In this document: one piece after another, positions 1 to 13,075 of the stretch
Numbering within the stretch: position 1 is the first letter of the stretch
Layout of the letters: each line of letters opens with the position of its first letter
Assembly: GCF_000002995.4 (NCBI RefSeq)
Contig: NW_025062477.1
Span: forward strand, 12,692,696-12,756,695
Direction: 5' to 3'
Source: Brugia malayi
Lineage: Eukaryota; Nematoda; Chromadorea; Rhabditida; Onchocercidae
Length of the DNA stretch: 64,000 nt
Notes under the pieces: generated by a model
What the model saw: only the letters and a program-made list of their open reading frames with translations
The model's database searches: none
Told to the model about the DNA's origin: nothing
Position numbers and translations under genes: made by a program

Positions 1-344
1 AACACATAAAATTTATTTTTCCTTTTTTTTCTTGGTTTTTGTTTCTGTTTTGTTATTTTTCAAAGGTGTTCCATTTTTATATATTTATTCAATTTTACAT
101 CATTTTATCATTTCATTTTTCCATTTTTATTTGGCATTGATCGAATTTTAAATTTTCAATTTTCATTCGACTATTCTAATTATTTCAATCTTTACAAATA
201 CCAAACATTTTCTTATGTCAGAGAACGAATAAAAAATGCAAAAATTTTAAAAAATGAATTAAAATAATTTATTCATTAATTAAATAAATGAATAAATGCT
301 ATTTTTAATTAATATCAAAAATAAATAATTTATGATTATTACAG
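1..344. other. Intron of the SulP gene; no exon seen
   Basis: A+T-rich sequence with poly-T runs, ending in an acceptor at 341-344 before the first visible exon. I see no coding signal in it. It should be an intron of the transporter whose 5' exons lie outside the window. Confidence 0.6.
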
Positions 345-3300
345 TTTTCTGCCATATCAAGTTGTTTATTATTATTGGCCGTTATTCTAGTGCTTGCACC
401 ACTACTAAATGCATTACCAATGGTTTGTTATTTTATTTATTTATTTCAAGAAAAAAAAACTTTTTAAAAAACAAATACAAAAAAAAAAAAAAGAAATTGA
501 AAATAAAAATAGAGTAGAAAAAAGTTTTTTTTTTTATTTTTAAAATTTAAATTAAACATATTTTATAGTGTATATTGACTGTTATTATCGTTATGTCGCT
601 TCGTTCAATGTTTCAAAAATTTTCCGAATTGCCAAAAATTTGGCCTATTTCTAAAATTGATTTCGTATGTTTCATTAATAATTTTTACACCAATTTATTT
701 CATTCATTTCTCTCTTTTTTTTTTACTAAATAAAATAAAATAAATGTTTTAATTATAGAATAAAATTATTATGATGTTAACTATAGAAGTAGAATTTAAA
801 ATTGGTGCTTTAATTAAAATTTTTAATTTTTCTTTTATACCATTTGTAATGTGACGTTTAAATTTCAATGCAAATTAATTAAGACCAAAATTTCATTAAT
901 GCATTGACTAATATTGTTTATCTTTTGATGATAAACAATATAATAATATGATATTAGATAAGTTATTATTATTATTATTATCTTAATTGAGTGCTAATTT
1001 AGCTTATTATCATTTAATTCAATAAAATATCGTTTTAAATGATTGAATAATTTGCAGTTTATTTGGATTGTAGCATTTATAACAACCGTAGCACTAGACG
1101 TTATGATTGGTTTGATAATTTCAGTAATATTTGCTATAATGACACTTATTGTTCGTTCACAGTGGTATATATTATCTTCAATACTTATTTTTTGTTTTTA
1201 AATTATATTTATTTTTTTTTTCTTTGTTTTTAAAATTTAAATTAATTATATTTCACAAAACTCTTAAATATTATTTCTTCATGTCTTCCAGAAAAAAAAA
1301 TATGTATATACGCATATATTATGTTTATATAAATGTTAAAATTTATGAAACCAATATCAATTGAACTACAAATATTTTAATAATGATAGTGATAACAATG
1401 ATAATAATGATAATTGGTAATGATAATAAGTAGTAATTAGTTATAATAATAAATAATAATATTAATAACAATAAAAATAGCAGTAATGATGATAACTGTA
1501 ACGATAACGATGCTAATAATAAACAATAATTGATAATAATAATAATTAATAATAACAATAATAATGATAACAGCAATGATAACAATAATAATTAATGATA
1601 ATATATGTATATAATAATTATCAGTAATTATTATTGTTACTAATTAATGATAATTAGTAGTAATAACTAACAATAATAACAATAATAATATTTGCTAATA
1701 ATTAATGACAATAATAATAACAATGATAATAATAATTAATAATAGTAATAATAATAATGAATGAATAATAGTAACAAATAACAAATAATAATAACAATAA
1801 TGATAATAAATAATATTTTAAGATAAAGCTAATATATGCATACAACTATTTTATAATATAAAAGCTAAATGTTTATTAATGAATTTTTTTTCATTTTTGT
1901 TTTCTTTTTTAAGGCCTCGCTGGGAAAGATTGGTGCAATTATCACCGTCTCAGCCATACTTTGATAATCCAAAACGTTACCTTGCAGCAGCAAATAATCC
2001 TAATATTCGTTTATTTCGTTTCGAATCACCGTTACTATTTAATAATGTGGAATGTTTTAAATTAGGCATTTATAATGCGATAACTGATTGGAAGACTAAA
2101 GCTGATATAAATGTAAAAATTAATTTCAATTAAAATTTTTGATGAAAATTTTCAGAAGAAAAATCGTTTTTTAAAAAAGAAAAAAAGGAATTTTTTATTT
2201 CAAAGTAATGAAGAATTTTAACTTAGTAATATTAGTAAATAATTTTTAAAAAGATTTTACAAGTAATTTATTTTTCCTTTCAAAGAATTTTAAAATTTAT
2301 AATTGTAACATCATAATATTGTTGTAATCGATAGATAATGTAGTTGAAAAAATTATGAAACAGCTTAAATCTTTGAAATTTTCAAAATTTTTTTTTGGTA
2401 TTCAAGAAATTTTAAAATTTAGATATGGCAAAATGATAAAAAAAAATTCTGTTTTGCCTCATTAAAATTTTCAACTATATTTTTTACTTAAAGTATTAAA
2501 AAGAAAAAATGTTTTTTTTTTTAAAACTTTTTTATATTTACAGAATGATTCGGTAAATGCGAATAATTTGGAAAATTTAAATCAACGCTATGTTATTCTT
2601 GATTGTTCCGGTATATCCTATATTGATTGTATGGGATTAAATATTTTAAAAGAGGTTCAGTTTAAAATTTAAAAAAAGATTCAAGGAGATTTTATTTCCT
2701 TCTGCAATAATTTCAAATTTAAATTATTTTAAATTTAATATTTTACGATTAGAATAATAGCTTAATAAGCGAATTTATAAAATTTCACTTATGAGAATTT
2801 CTTTTTTTATCACGGCTATGATAGCATTTTTGAACGATCATTTACAATTTTTTTTTTTTGGTAGATTTGCAAGTTTTTGATCGATTTAGAAAGTTTTTTT
2901 TTTTTTTTTGAAATAATCAATATAAATATGATTTGTATAATTCTGATAAGAATGTTAACTAAATGAAGTGATCATTTTACTTGAAATGCAATTGTTTGCT
3001 CAATATTAAACTGAAAAATCCTTTTGACTTAAAATTTTATTTAATATTTTAGTTACAAATAATCCATCCATTGAAATTTTCTTGTACAATATTTTCTATT
3101 TTCTTTTATATACATATATAATATTTATAATATTTTTGAAAAGCATTGTTTTTTGTTTTTTAGTTTTAATTTTAGGTTGCTGATGAGCTAAAAAGTGAAA
3201 ATATTATCATATATTTTAGTGCTTGCAACAGTAAGTTTATTTTCAATTTTTTTTTTTTTTTTTTTTTTGCAATATATAGCATTAAACAATTAATTAATTT

Positions 3301-4309
3301 TACAAAGAATTCATGCAGTGCAAAAATATTTTAATTCTTTTGAGTTAAATTAAAATTTTATTCACTATATTTTTAAATTATTTATTATTATTATTATTAT
3401 TCATTCGACATAAATTATGCATATTTGTAATACTACAAATATGTGGCAAATATTTATTTGTTCGTATTTAAATTGCAAACTATTTTTTTTATTCGATAAT
3501 AATGAAATAATCGAAATTGATTTTTCCGCTTGCTACTATAACAATCATTTCATATGTGATAATTTTTATGATAAACATTGAATTCTATTCAAAAAAATTA
3601 AATTTAAATTAAATTATAAGAAAGAATGAAATAAGTTGGAGTTATAAATTTCACCAAAAATGCACTAATTTAATTGGTCATTTAATATTAATCACAGTTA
3701 ATATATTGTTAATTACTTATAATTATAGTTAATTAATTACAGCATTACATAAATTAAATTAGATTATAAGAATGAAGCTTTTTTTTTTTCAGCTAGTGTT
3801 CGTGATTCGTTAGCAGTAGCAAAATTTTTTAAAACTATACCAAAGCATTGTTTTTTCCCAACAGTAGATGATGCTATCGCAGTGATAAGTCATTTTCGGT
3901 TACTTTTTTTTCCTTCCTTTTCTTATTTTTTTGTTTTTATTTTTTCCCATTCATTTATTTTATGCTTTTTTGTAATTATTGAAAAATTATTGACAGTTAA
4001 ATTTAAACAATTTCTAATGCATTTAATTAATAATGATAAAGCATGATAAGAGGTGATAGTACTAATTAACAATAAATAATAATAATAATAACAAAATGAT
4101 ATGATAGAGGAAAAAAAATTTTTTTTCTTTTTTATTCATATAAATAAATAATAATTTTAAATTGTGATATTTTCAGGGGAACAAATCAATGTAAAATTTC
4201 GCCTACTACAACAGCATTGAATCATAATGATAATAATATAATGCAACTACGAATTGATTCTGATATGATAATAGCTTCTGATGCTGCAACTTTATCAGAA
4301 AAATTTTGA
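345..4309 (+). CDS. SulP/SLC26-family anion transporter, C-terminal part (5' end outside window)
   Basis: Secondary-active anion exchanger or channel of the plasma membrane (sulfate, bicarbonate, chloride or oxalate in this family; substrate not predictable here). Eight exons are readable: 345-422, 569-664, 1058-1164, 1914-2112, 2544-2654, 3176-3230, 3793-3898, 4177-4309. All have GT-AG borders and compatible phases, giving 294 C-terminal residues. The first three exons encode hydrophobic helices (FSAISSCLLLLAVILVLAP; then CILTVIIVMSLRSMF; then FIWIVAFITTVALDVMIGLI) typical of the last SulP membrane segments. Next comes PRWERL and IRLFRFESPLLFNNVECFK, the start of the STAS domain. Exon 2544-2654 carries YVILDCSGISYIDCMGLNIL, the conserved STAS core strand and helix. 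The domain ends with FFPTVDDAIAVI, and a short tail ends ...ATLSEKF. The long variable loop inside many animal STAS domains is short here. Family assignment is secure; the orthologue is not. Confidence 0.93.
1376..1840. repeat. Imperfect AAT/GATAAC microsatellite in a SulP intron
   Basis: About 450 bases of interrupted trinucleotide repeat (AAT, GAT, AAC units) fill most of the intron between the last transmembrane exon and the first STAS exon. The reverse strand is open through part of it only because TTA and ATT codons carry no stops. Confidence 0.85.
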
Positions 4310-7100
4310 ATTATTACTTTTTCTAATTTTTACGGTTAGAATAATATGTGCAATAATATTAAAAAATTATTAAACAAAAAAAAAGAAATTTACCTTTATT
4401 TATAAATAATGAAATTGCAATATAGCATTAAAGAATGATAACAGATGAATTTTATAAAATTATTCTGCAATAATTGCAAAATAGTAATAAATAATAATTA
4501 ATGATAATAACAAAAACAGTAATAATAATAGTAGCAATAACAATAACGATAATAATAATTAATAATGATAACAATAATAAATAGAAATAATAATTAACAA
4601 TAAATAATAATAATAATAATAACAAAATAATAATATAAATGCTTTTCTTTTGTCATCAATAACTAATAAAATTGCAATATTAGCATTAAAAAAAAAAAAA
4701 TGATAACAAATGTTTTTGTAGAATGACAATAATAAGAGAACAATTTCACGAGAAAATGCATTTTTCTGTGATATTTCATTTCTTTTGTCATAAATTATTA
4801 GCTAATATGTTACACCTCATACATCACCTGTATATGTATTACCTGTATGAAATTATCACTCATATCAAGCTAACAAATACCCTCACCTAACTCAACTGAT
4901 AACCTTTTAGTGATATAAATTACAATTATTATCTATCAATTTGAAACAGTCATTATTATTATTATTGTTATTTATTTATTATTATTATTAATATTATTAT
5001 TATTAAATTGCTACAATCATTAATTTTCTTTTATTCAACAATTAAAACTTTTCAATGCCACAATTTCAAAATTGTGCTAAATTAAAATGAATATTTTTGT
5101 CTAAACTACATTTACCTGTTCATATTTTATACTTGAAAAATTAAATAAAAATTTCAAAGATATTTACTTAATGAATGAATGAATTTTTTTTTTTTTTTTT
5201 TTGTTTTTGCCATCAACTTTTCATCAATCTTTTCTATCATTCTTTTTTTTTAACTCAAATTTATAAAAGAAAAAAATGATAATTTTCAAATCTAATATTT
5301 AATATTGAACAGAAATATAAATGAGATAATTGATCATCAAAATAAATTTTTTTTTTTTTTTTTTGAATAAAAATAAAAAGATCAAAATAATTAAATCATT
5401 TGCAATGAACACTTTTTACCAGAATATTCATTATCTATTTGAAGTTAATTAGGAAGAAAATTGAAGTTTAAAAAGAGGAATTGTTTACAACATTCACTTG
5501 TGGATGATTTTATCTTTACTTTACTCTTTCTAAATCTTATCGCTCACATTTGCATAAAGTAATTGTATATGTAAACAACAATACAATAGCTATTTCAGAT
5601 ACAGCACAAAGGATAATAGTAAGATTAATTGGAATAGGTATAAAGGTGTACAGGTAGGATTTTATAAAATAGATACAGATAAGATTGATTTATCTCCTTT
5701 ACTCGTTAATTAATATCAATAAAATATGGAGATGTATTTCGACGAAACTATTCTATTTTACCCGAAATAAAAAGAATATTACCCACATACTTCCCAACTC
5801 ATCTTCCATAATTATCCTCATGTAATTATAGCAATTAAATTTGCCAACAATTATTTACATGAAAGACTAATGCTATTATATTTAATTTCTTTTTTAAAAA
5901 AATTTTTAAAAGCATTTTTTAAAAAAAGAATTTTTTTTTTATAAGTTATTAATAAATCACAATTAGAATGAATTATTTTATTTAGATTGAATTAAGTGAT
6001 AATTTAAATTGAGAGAGCCATTTTAGAGAACTAATCAAGATGCCATTTTCTTTCTTTACGGAATATATTAATCTGTTTAAATTAAATCAAATTAAATTGA
6101 ATTTAGTCGATTGATTAGTAAAAGATATTATCGGGAAGATAAGTCAGTTGGATAAGATTACATTACATGAAATTCATTAATATGTCACCTTTATCATGTC
6201 CAACAACTTCATTCAGTTGTCAATTTGTAATTGTCACATTTGAACAAAAGATGATTTCATTATTCGTTAATTCAACATTGTAACATATTATTTACAATTT
6301 AAAAAAATTTTTTTTTTTTTACAGAACATATATAAGTCATTGATAAATCGCATTTAGAATGAATTATTTCATTTAGATTGAATTATTATTTAATGTAATC
6401 AAAAAATATATATTAAATACAAAAGTAAACAGTACTTAGGAATGTTTTGTTTTTAATTTTACACTATTAAGACAGATGGATATATCTTTCCATTCCACTT
6501 CGATATAACCAATAGTTTATTATAAATAAATATCAAATAAAGAATTTCTAACGATTATAAGCTAAACTTGTGAAACAATTTTAAAACCAGAAATGAAAGA
6601 TATAATAAAATAATAAAGTGGAAAATTTGTTTATCATTAGTAAATAGGAAATAATAGTAAATAATATAAATACATAAACAAATATATATATATATATGTA
6701 TAACTCTAATTTTTCTGTTAGAAAGGTCTTTGATAAATTTTAATTAAATTTTTGCGAATGACTCAAATATATTTAACAATCTGAGAATGTTTCAAAGATT
6801 TTTCTAACTTTTCGAAATATAATTTATTTCAACGATATGAATGAATTATGTATTGGACTGATGAACGAAAGGCATTTATTATAGCATAGAAAGAATAGAA
6901 GTTAGATTAATGAAAGTTTGATAATTTGAATTTTTTTGTCTAAGACAGGTAAATCAAACAGACGAATGGTTTTGTGGAAGAGAAAAAAGAAGGCAATCAA
7001 TCATGCATGCTTTGACATCCGATAAATTGTCAACCGAATTGTCTAGAATAACTAACCTAACCACTGATATAATACATCATCAATCTGATGACAGTAGATG
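4310..7100. other. Non-coding A+T-rich flank downstream of SulP
   Basis: Contains AAT-type simple repeats (about 4440-4640 and 4940-5000) and many poly-T or poly-A runs. No exon with family similarity, RNA gene or transposon terminus was recognised. The first few hundred bases are presumably the SulP 3' UTR. Confidence 0.6.
4486..4491 (+). terminator. Candidate polyadenylation signal of the SulP gene
   Basis: AATAAA lies about 180 bases after the SulP stop codon, in an AAT-rich stretch where such hexamers also arise by chance. It is the first perfect match downstream of the stop that I found. Confidence 0.35.
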
Positions 7101-7425
7101 AATGATTCTGCTAACAGCACATGACGATTCTGATGTGAAGACGTGGTGATTCGGAATGATTCTGATGTGGAGAGTGATGATTCGGAGTGATTCTGATGTG
7201 AAGAGTGATGATTCGGAATGATTCTGATGTGAAGAGTGATGATTCGGAGTGATTCTGATGTGAAGAGTGATGATTCGGAATGATTCTGATGTGGAGAGTG
7301 ATGATTGGGAGTGATTCTGATGTGGAGAGTGATGATTCGGAGTGATTCTGATGTGAAGACGTGGTGAATCTGATGTGTGAAGACGGAATGATTCCGAGTG
7401 AAAAGGTGGTGATTTTGATGTCAAA
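7101..7425. repeat. 31-bp minisatellite (GATTC-GG-A/G-ATGATTCTGATGTG type)
   Basis: Head-to-tail copies of a 31-base unit built from GATTCGGAATGATTCTGATG plus TGGAGAGTGAT. About seven good copies run from ~7145 to ~7370, with decayed copies on both sides. Copies alternate GGAATG and GGAGTG, suggesting a 62-base higher-order unit. GC content is clearly above the surroundings. The minus strand has no stop codon in the unit in any frame, so two overlapping long reading frames appear; I treat them as repeat artefacts. Confidence 0.9.
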
Positions 7426-8093
7426 ACATGTGGTTCTTGTGACAATAAATGATGATTTTTGGCAGTGAAAGAAGAATGAACAATTTGATTTAGCGGAAGA
7501 AAGAAAAAAAAAAAAGATAATGCTTCTGACATCCGACAATCTGTTACACTTTTAAGTCGTTTGAAAATTAATTCCCATCCGGAAAAAAAAGAAAAAAAAA
7601 GCTTCCTGCAAAATTTTCGTAATATTTTGTTTTCTCTTCCTTTCTTTTTTTTTTCTTTTAACTTTCCTTTTTTTCAATTCAATCAAGTAGTAATTTATCA
7701 TTATAAAATCACAATTGAGGTTGAGAAAGAGGAAGAGAAATGGAAAAGATAAAAGTTACAAATTGAGAAAGAATAATAATGCCATAATGTTAATGTATCA
7801 AGGGAATTAACTAATCATCTAACCAAAAGAAAAAAAAAATTTTTCACTCTTATAAAATTTGAAAAGCTCACTTTTTTCTTAAACTTATATCCAACATATT
7901 GCCTTACTATTATTACTACCATCGGTTATTAGCATAATTATTACCGCCACCCGCCAACACCGCCATATTTTCTTCTTTTCTATAACTATGACATATTATT
8001 ATTATTTATTATTATTATTATTATCGTTATCATCATTATCATCAGTTTATCGTATTTCAATAGGCAAACAGCAATATATGAAATATGAAAGAA
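7426..8093. other. Non-coding region with a short TTA microsatellite
   Basis: A+T-rich sequence with purine-rich stretches near 7580-7750 and a TTA/TCA microsatellite at about 7997-8045. No coding or RNA gene was recognised. Confidence 0.55.
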
Positions 8094-8165
8094 TAGGAGA
8101 AAGAGAAGGAGGAAGAGGGAAAAGGAAGAGGAAGAGGGAGAGGTAGAGGAAGAGGTAGAGGGAAG
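8094..8165. repeat. Homopurine tract (GGAAGAGG type)
   Basis: About 70 bases made almost only of G and A, with isolated T interruptions in AGGTAGAGG units. It has partial mirror symmetry, the type of sequence that can form intramolecular triplex DNA. Confidence 0.8.
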
Positions 8166-8243
8166 CAAGCAAATGCTTCATCAATGCTCTATCTTAAAGA
8201 GTCAAAGTTAGATGATATCTTTAAGACTAGCTGCTAAAAGCAT

Positions 8244-8360
8244 CGCTACCACTACACCGATACCACCACTACACCGATATTACCACCACACCAATACCAC
8301 CACTACACCGGTACCATTATTACACCGGTATTATCACTACCATCGCTATCACCACAATCA
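8244..8360. repeat. ACC-rich degenerate minisatellite
   Basis: Degenerate units near ACCACCACTACACCGAT, about 18 bases long and repeated about six times, grading into CCATCACCACAATCATC simple sequence. Any open frame through it is low complexity. Confidence 0.75.
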
Positions 8361-8608
8361 TCATAATCATCGCAGTATCGATCTTATTATCTCTTTATCC
8401 TTCCCTTCTTATTTATTTTGTCAAATTTTGCATATATCTAATCGTTAGATGCTAATTTTAGGTTAGCTATTAAATAGTATCATTATCTCATTGCTATCAC
8501 TACAAATACTATTATTATAATCATCATATCACTGATTTTATCATTTATCAAACTATTTTGCTCAATTATTCTGATAAAAGTTTAAAGCTAGAAATAACGC
8601 CTATTGTT

Positions 8609-8818
8609 TCAATAAACAAGCATGCACGCACTTACATGCACACTTTTAAGAAAAAAAAAACTTGATAAGAGTAATCGAACATACAATACACAAATATTAA
8701 AATAAATTAAACACATGCACACAGACATGCACCCACATACACACATACACGCACATACACACATGCATGGTAATAAGAGTAATCGAACATACAATACACA
8801 AATATTAAGATAAATCAA
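8609..8818. repeat. CA-rich simple sequence between two copies of a ~48-bp repeat
   Basis: The segment beginning AAGAGTAATCGAACATACAA occurs at about 8667 and again at about 8775, nearly identical over about 48 bases. ACACATGCACACAGACATGC-type simple sequence lies between the copies. A local tandem duplication of about 105 bases explains it. Confidence 0.8.
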
Positions 8819-8820
8819 GA

Positions 8821-9010
8821 AACCCGATATGGGCAGACAGGTCTCAATTGCTTTTCGTGAAATACTAGCCGTTGTCGCGGGTTATTGTCACCATCTTCGC
8901 CCTTAGCAATTGCTCTTTGTCCGTTCTATTGTTCTTCATTATCTGCCCATCTCTGTTGTTTATGTGTGTGTGTGTGTATGCGTATGTGTGTACACACATA
9001 TATTTAGTAT
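8821..9010. other. GC-enriched island followed by a TG microsatellite
   Basis: About 140 bases (8821-8960) are richer in G+C than the surroundings. They contain ATGGGCAGACAGG near the left end and TATCTGCCCATCTCTG near the right end, a partial inverted pair, plus CAATTG on both sides. A TGTGTG run follows at about 8961-8975. No reading frame was recognised. It could be a decayed short inverted-repeat element; the assignment is open. Confidence 0.4.
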
Positions 9011-11146
9011 ATATATATTACCATAGTTGACAATGACAGTATTGTCATCGTCACCCATACTACTACTACTACCATCGCTGTTCATTTCAATGCTTTCAAT
9101 TATAAACTGAAATAATCATTAAATCATAAATTAAATTTAAATTTGTTTTATTTAGCTAATGAGCCTTTATTTTTGAAAAAAGATTAGATGATTTGCTTAA
9201 TGTTTATCAAATATATGTAATGAGCCTAAATATAAAATAGATTTATTTTGGCTAAATTGGGCTTTTTTTTTTTTGAAAAAATAGGCCATTTATTTACTTA
9301 CATGCTTCTTAAATTAACTTATTACTTATTTACATAATGTTTTATTCTTATATTCAAATTTTTTACTGTTTACTTTAATGTTCTGCTAAACTATTATTAT
9401 TTATTTATGAAATATTTTATATAACAAATGATAACTTTAAACTCATTCTTTCTTTCATTCATTTAACTTTGTATTTTAATTTATTCATATAATGTGATAT
9501 TGTGATAATCCTAAATTAGGATGAATAACTCTTTTCATTTATTAATTGTCCCCTAAGAGTGACATCTAAAGCAGTGGCACCCTACTTTCTGTTGTTTATG
9601 TCGCCAGAAGTGATCACCTCGATATTTAGGGCTCTAAATTTTTTAGTCTTATTTAGGACTCTAAGAAATAAAAAAAAGATTACTTTCAAAAATTTCCTAA
9701 TTTCGCCCTACATCGATTACAATTATTTATAACTTTGAATTTTTTAATATTTTTTTTTTCGGTGAGTAATGTCATATTTTATGAGCTTAACTTAACTCTA
9801 ATTAAGATTTAAATGGTGAAAAAAAAATTTTTCTCTCTCTCTCTCTCTCTCCATTATTTTGACAATGTTTCTGTCAGTGCTTTCTCCTCGCAATTTCAAT
9901 TTAAATATATTTGAGAGAAATCGTTACGTTTCATGCTATTCATCAATTTCAAATAAAAAAAAATGAACATTTAATGATTACCCGATGGATAATTTTCTGA
10001 ATTCGAAGTAATAAAATTGAAATGCAACAAATATACGAAATTTTAGTTTAATGAGAAATTTCGTTATTTAATACACCATTGCTCCGTTAAACCTATTTAT
10101 TTTATTTGTTTATTTATTTATTTACTTTTTTCTTTCTTTCTTTCTCTCCCTCTCTCATCCTCTCTCCCTCTGTGTTTATTATTTCGACAATGTTATTATC
10201 ATTGTTTTCCCTCCCGAAATTTCATTTATCATCAACAAAATGACTTTATTTGTGATATTTCTCTCTTTTTTTGATCAAAAAGACAAGAAGAAAGAAAAAT
10301 TTCTTTTTTGAATAGTAAAAACATTGAAAATGAAATGCATAATTTAATAATAAAACTAGAATTAAATTTTGAATAGAAATAGGAAATTGAATATTATCAA
10401 TTTTCAATTTTCATTCCTTTTAATTAGTGTAAACAATTTCAAATAAAATTGCTATTGATTTATTAAATACCATTAATTTATTCTGATTTCATTAAATTTC
10501 ATTGCTTCATTTATCTCAATCATCCTATTCTTTCTAGCATAAATTTGATTAGCATAATTGTAACAGTTAGTAATAATTATTAGTGCACTGATTAAATTTT
10601 ATGATAAATTTTAGATTAACTGAAATGTAATCGTATTTTACTGTGCATATTCTTATACAGCAATAATTATATGTTTTTGTAATTAATATAAAAATTTTAC
10701 TCTCTTCAGTTACATTTAATATTATTTAATTTCATTTCTAAATAATTTAAAAGATGAAATATGTCACCTGGAAATATCTTAATGTCAACAGTACACATAT
10801 TTGAGTAGCAAATTAAATTACTTCATTCAATAATGATATCTCTCTCTCTCTCCCTCTTTCTTTCTCTCTCTCTTCCTTTACCTTTCTCTTAGTTTCCGGA
10901 AAAATAAGCATGAAAATGGTCAAAAAAAAATTTTCATATATCCTAAGCATTGAAATTCTCCCTCTCTTCTTTGTCCCTCTCTCTCACCCTCTCCTCTTTG
11001 TCCCTCTCTCGCTCCCTTTCTCTCCCTCTCAAATATGAGATAATGTCTAGTAAATTATGATTCATTACAGTGATATATTTCAAAAATCACTGAAAATGAG
11101 TCAGGATGCTAATAAAATATTACACTAACTTACGTGAAGGAATGAC
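9011..11146. other. Non-coding region with CT tracts
   Basis: A+T-rich spacer with several polypyrimidine CT tracts (about 9834-9851, 10130-10170, 10839-10875 and 10950-11030). I see no supported gene or RNA. Confidence 0.55.
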
Positions 11147-11226
11147 GCTATGAATGACGTAAATATCCGTGACCTTTTCTATCTATGCTATGAATGACGT
11201 AAATATCCGTGACCTTTTCTATCTAT
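11147..11226. repeat. Perfect 40-bp tandem duplication
   Basis: The unit starts GCTATGAATGACGTAAATAT and occurs twice, at 11147-11186 and 11187-11226, with no mismatch that I can see. Each copy contains the CRE-like core TGACGT. Perfect identity implies a recent duplication or recent gene conversion. Confidence 0.9.
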
Positions 11227-13075
11227 GCTATCTTTGTTATCAAATTACAACTTCCATACATAATGAGAAAGTAATACGCAATACTTTTATATAATACAGA
11301 ACAATTTTTCATTATATAAATTTTATTGATTTATTGAAATTATTGATTGAAATTGAAATTGAAATGATTTTTTTTTTTTAAATTGATTCATTGAAATTAT
11401 TTGAAAAAATTATTGGTATTTATTTTTTATTATTATTGTTGTTATTATCTTATCATTATTATTCATTGTTTCTATTATTATTATTATTCTTTCAATCACA
11501 ACAACAACAATAAAATATTAATTAATGTGGAATGTTTAAAAAAAAAACAATAGTATGAAGTATATTGATTGTTCGTTGTTTTCATTATGTTATAAAATTT
11601 TGTAAATTTACTTTCTGAAATTTCCTTTATTGATTTTTAGCATTGTTTAATCATTTTATTATTGTATTTAATTGTATTTATTTCAAAAATAATTTCATAT
11701 AATTTTAATGATACATTTTAATCAGATTATTCCTTTTATAAACAAACAGTTATTGGTTTGATTGTGACTATTTTTTTAGAAAATGGAATTCTTTTTTTTT
11801 TTTTTTTTTAATCAGTAAATATTGAAAGAATACACTGATTATAAATTCTTGAATAAATACAAGTTTTTCTTTTTTTATATAACTGATCTGAAATAAATTC
11901 AATAAATCATATGTACATATATCGACTCGGATAAGAAACAAGAATTTATCTCAAATCTCATTTGATAGTTTTGCATCTTTTATATCTTTTTTTTTTTAAA
12001 AAAAAAAAAAGAAAAACATATGGACATCATATGCATTTTTATATATTTAATATATTTCTATCAAAATGAGCTCCACTTTATTTCAATTATATTACTTTTC
12101 ATTTCAAAGAATTGCAATTCCTACTCTCTTCATGGGCGCTCTTGGATGCAATCATTGTCATTGTCATTGTCATCGTCATAATCATTGTTATCGTTGTCAT
12201 TGTCATTGTCATTGTTGTTATTGTCATCTTTGCTAGTATTGTTACTGTAGTTTTATTTATTGGGTCATATCGGATTTTGTAATTACATGAGCAATTAATT
12301 TCTAATTTTAAAGGAAAGATGAATGACTACTACTACTTTTATAGAATGTATTTATTGTGCTCATAATTCTTGCAGTTCAACATCACTTCATCGCTTTTCA
12401 TCTTTCTCTCTTTTAATATTCTTTCTTATTTTTCAACAAAATTCATTTCATTCTATTATAATCATTTTCTTAACTACTTGTACTAATATATCTATCGATT
12501 ATGCAATCTTTTTTTTTTCCCAAACTTCAAATTAGTTATTTGTAGTATTTTTTAGAAATTTGAAATTAGCATTTTAATATTTGCATAGCATTGATTACGC
12601 ATTTAATATTTTCGTAATTTTAAGGTTGGCATTTAAATATTTAAATATATTGAGAATATAAGTTAATCTTAATTTTAAAACAAATTTATTGATCAGTTTG
12701 ATCAATCTGCAATATTTCAATTTATTTATGTAAATTTATTCAAAATTAAATCTCTCACATTTGTTTAATTTCACTTTATTTTTTTTTTCTTTTTGACTTA
12801 TTTATTTATTCATCTCTTTTTTTTTTTTCATTTTATTATTATTATTTTTTTTTTTTGACTTATTTATTCATCTTTTTATTTATTTTTGATCAGTTTGCAA
12901 TATTTCAATTCATTTATGTAAATTTATTCAAAACTAAATCTTACACGTTTGTTTATTTTTCATTTTTTCTTTTTTCGTGTTATTTATTTATTTGCTTGTT
13001 TATTTCATTTTGTTGATTTATTTATTTTTATGCATAACTTTATCCGTTTTACTTCTTGTTAATATCAATTTTTAG
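11227..13075. other. Non-coding region with a TCATTG hexanucleotide array
   Basis: A+T-rich spacer. At about 12149-12228 it holds a TCATTG/TCATCG hexanucleotide array. Open frames near 12320-12535 are composed of simple T-rich sequence and match no family. No gene was recognised. Confidence 0.5.

Noticed and set aside
7101..7425. CRISPR-like array
   Set aside because: The 31-base units are contiguous with no unique spacers, and the genome is eukaryotic.
7080..7539. Two overlapping minus-strand frames of 140-150 codons
   Set aside because: Both are read through a 31-bp minisatellite that lacks stops in that orientation; there is no independent coding evidence.
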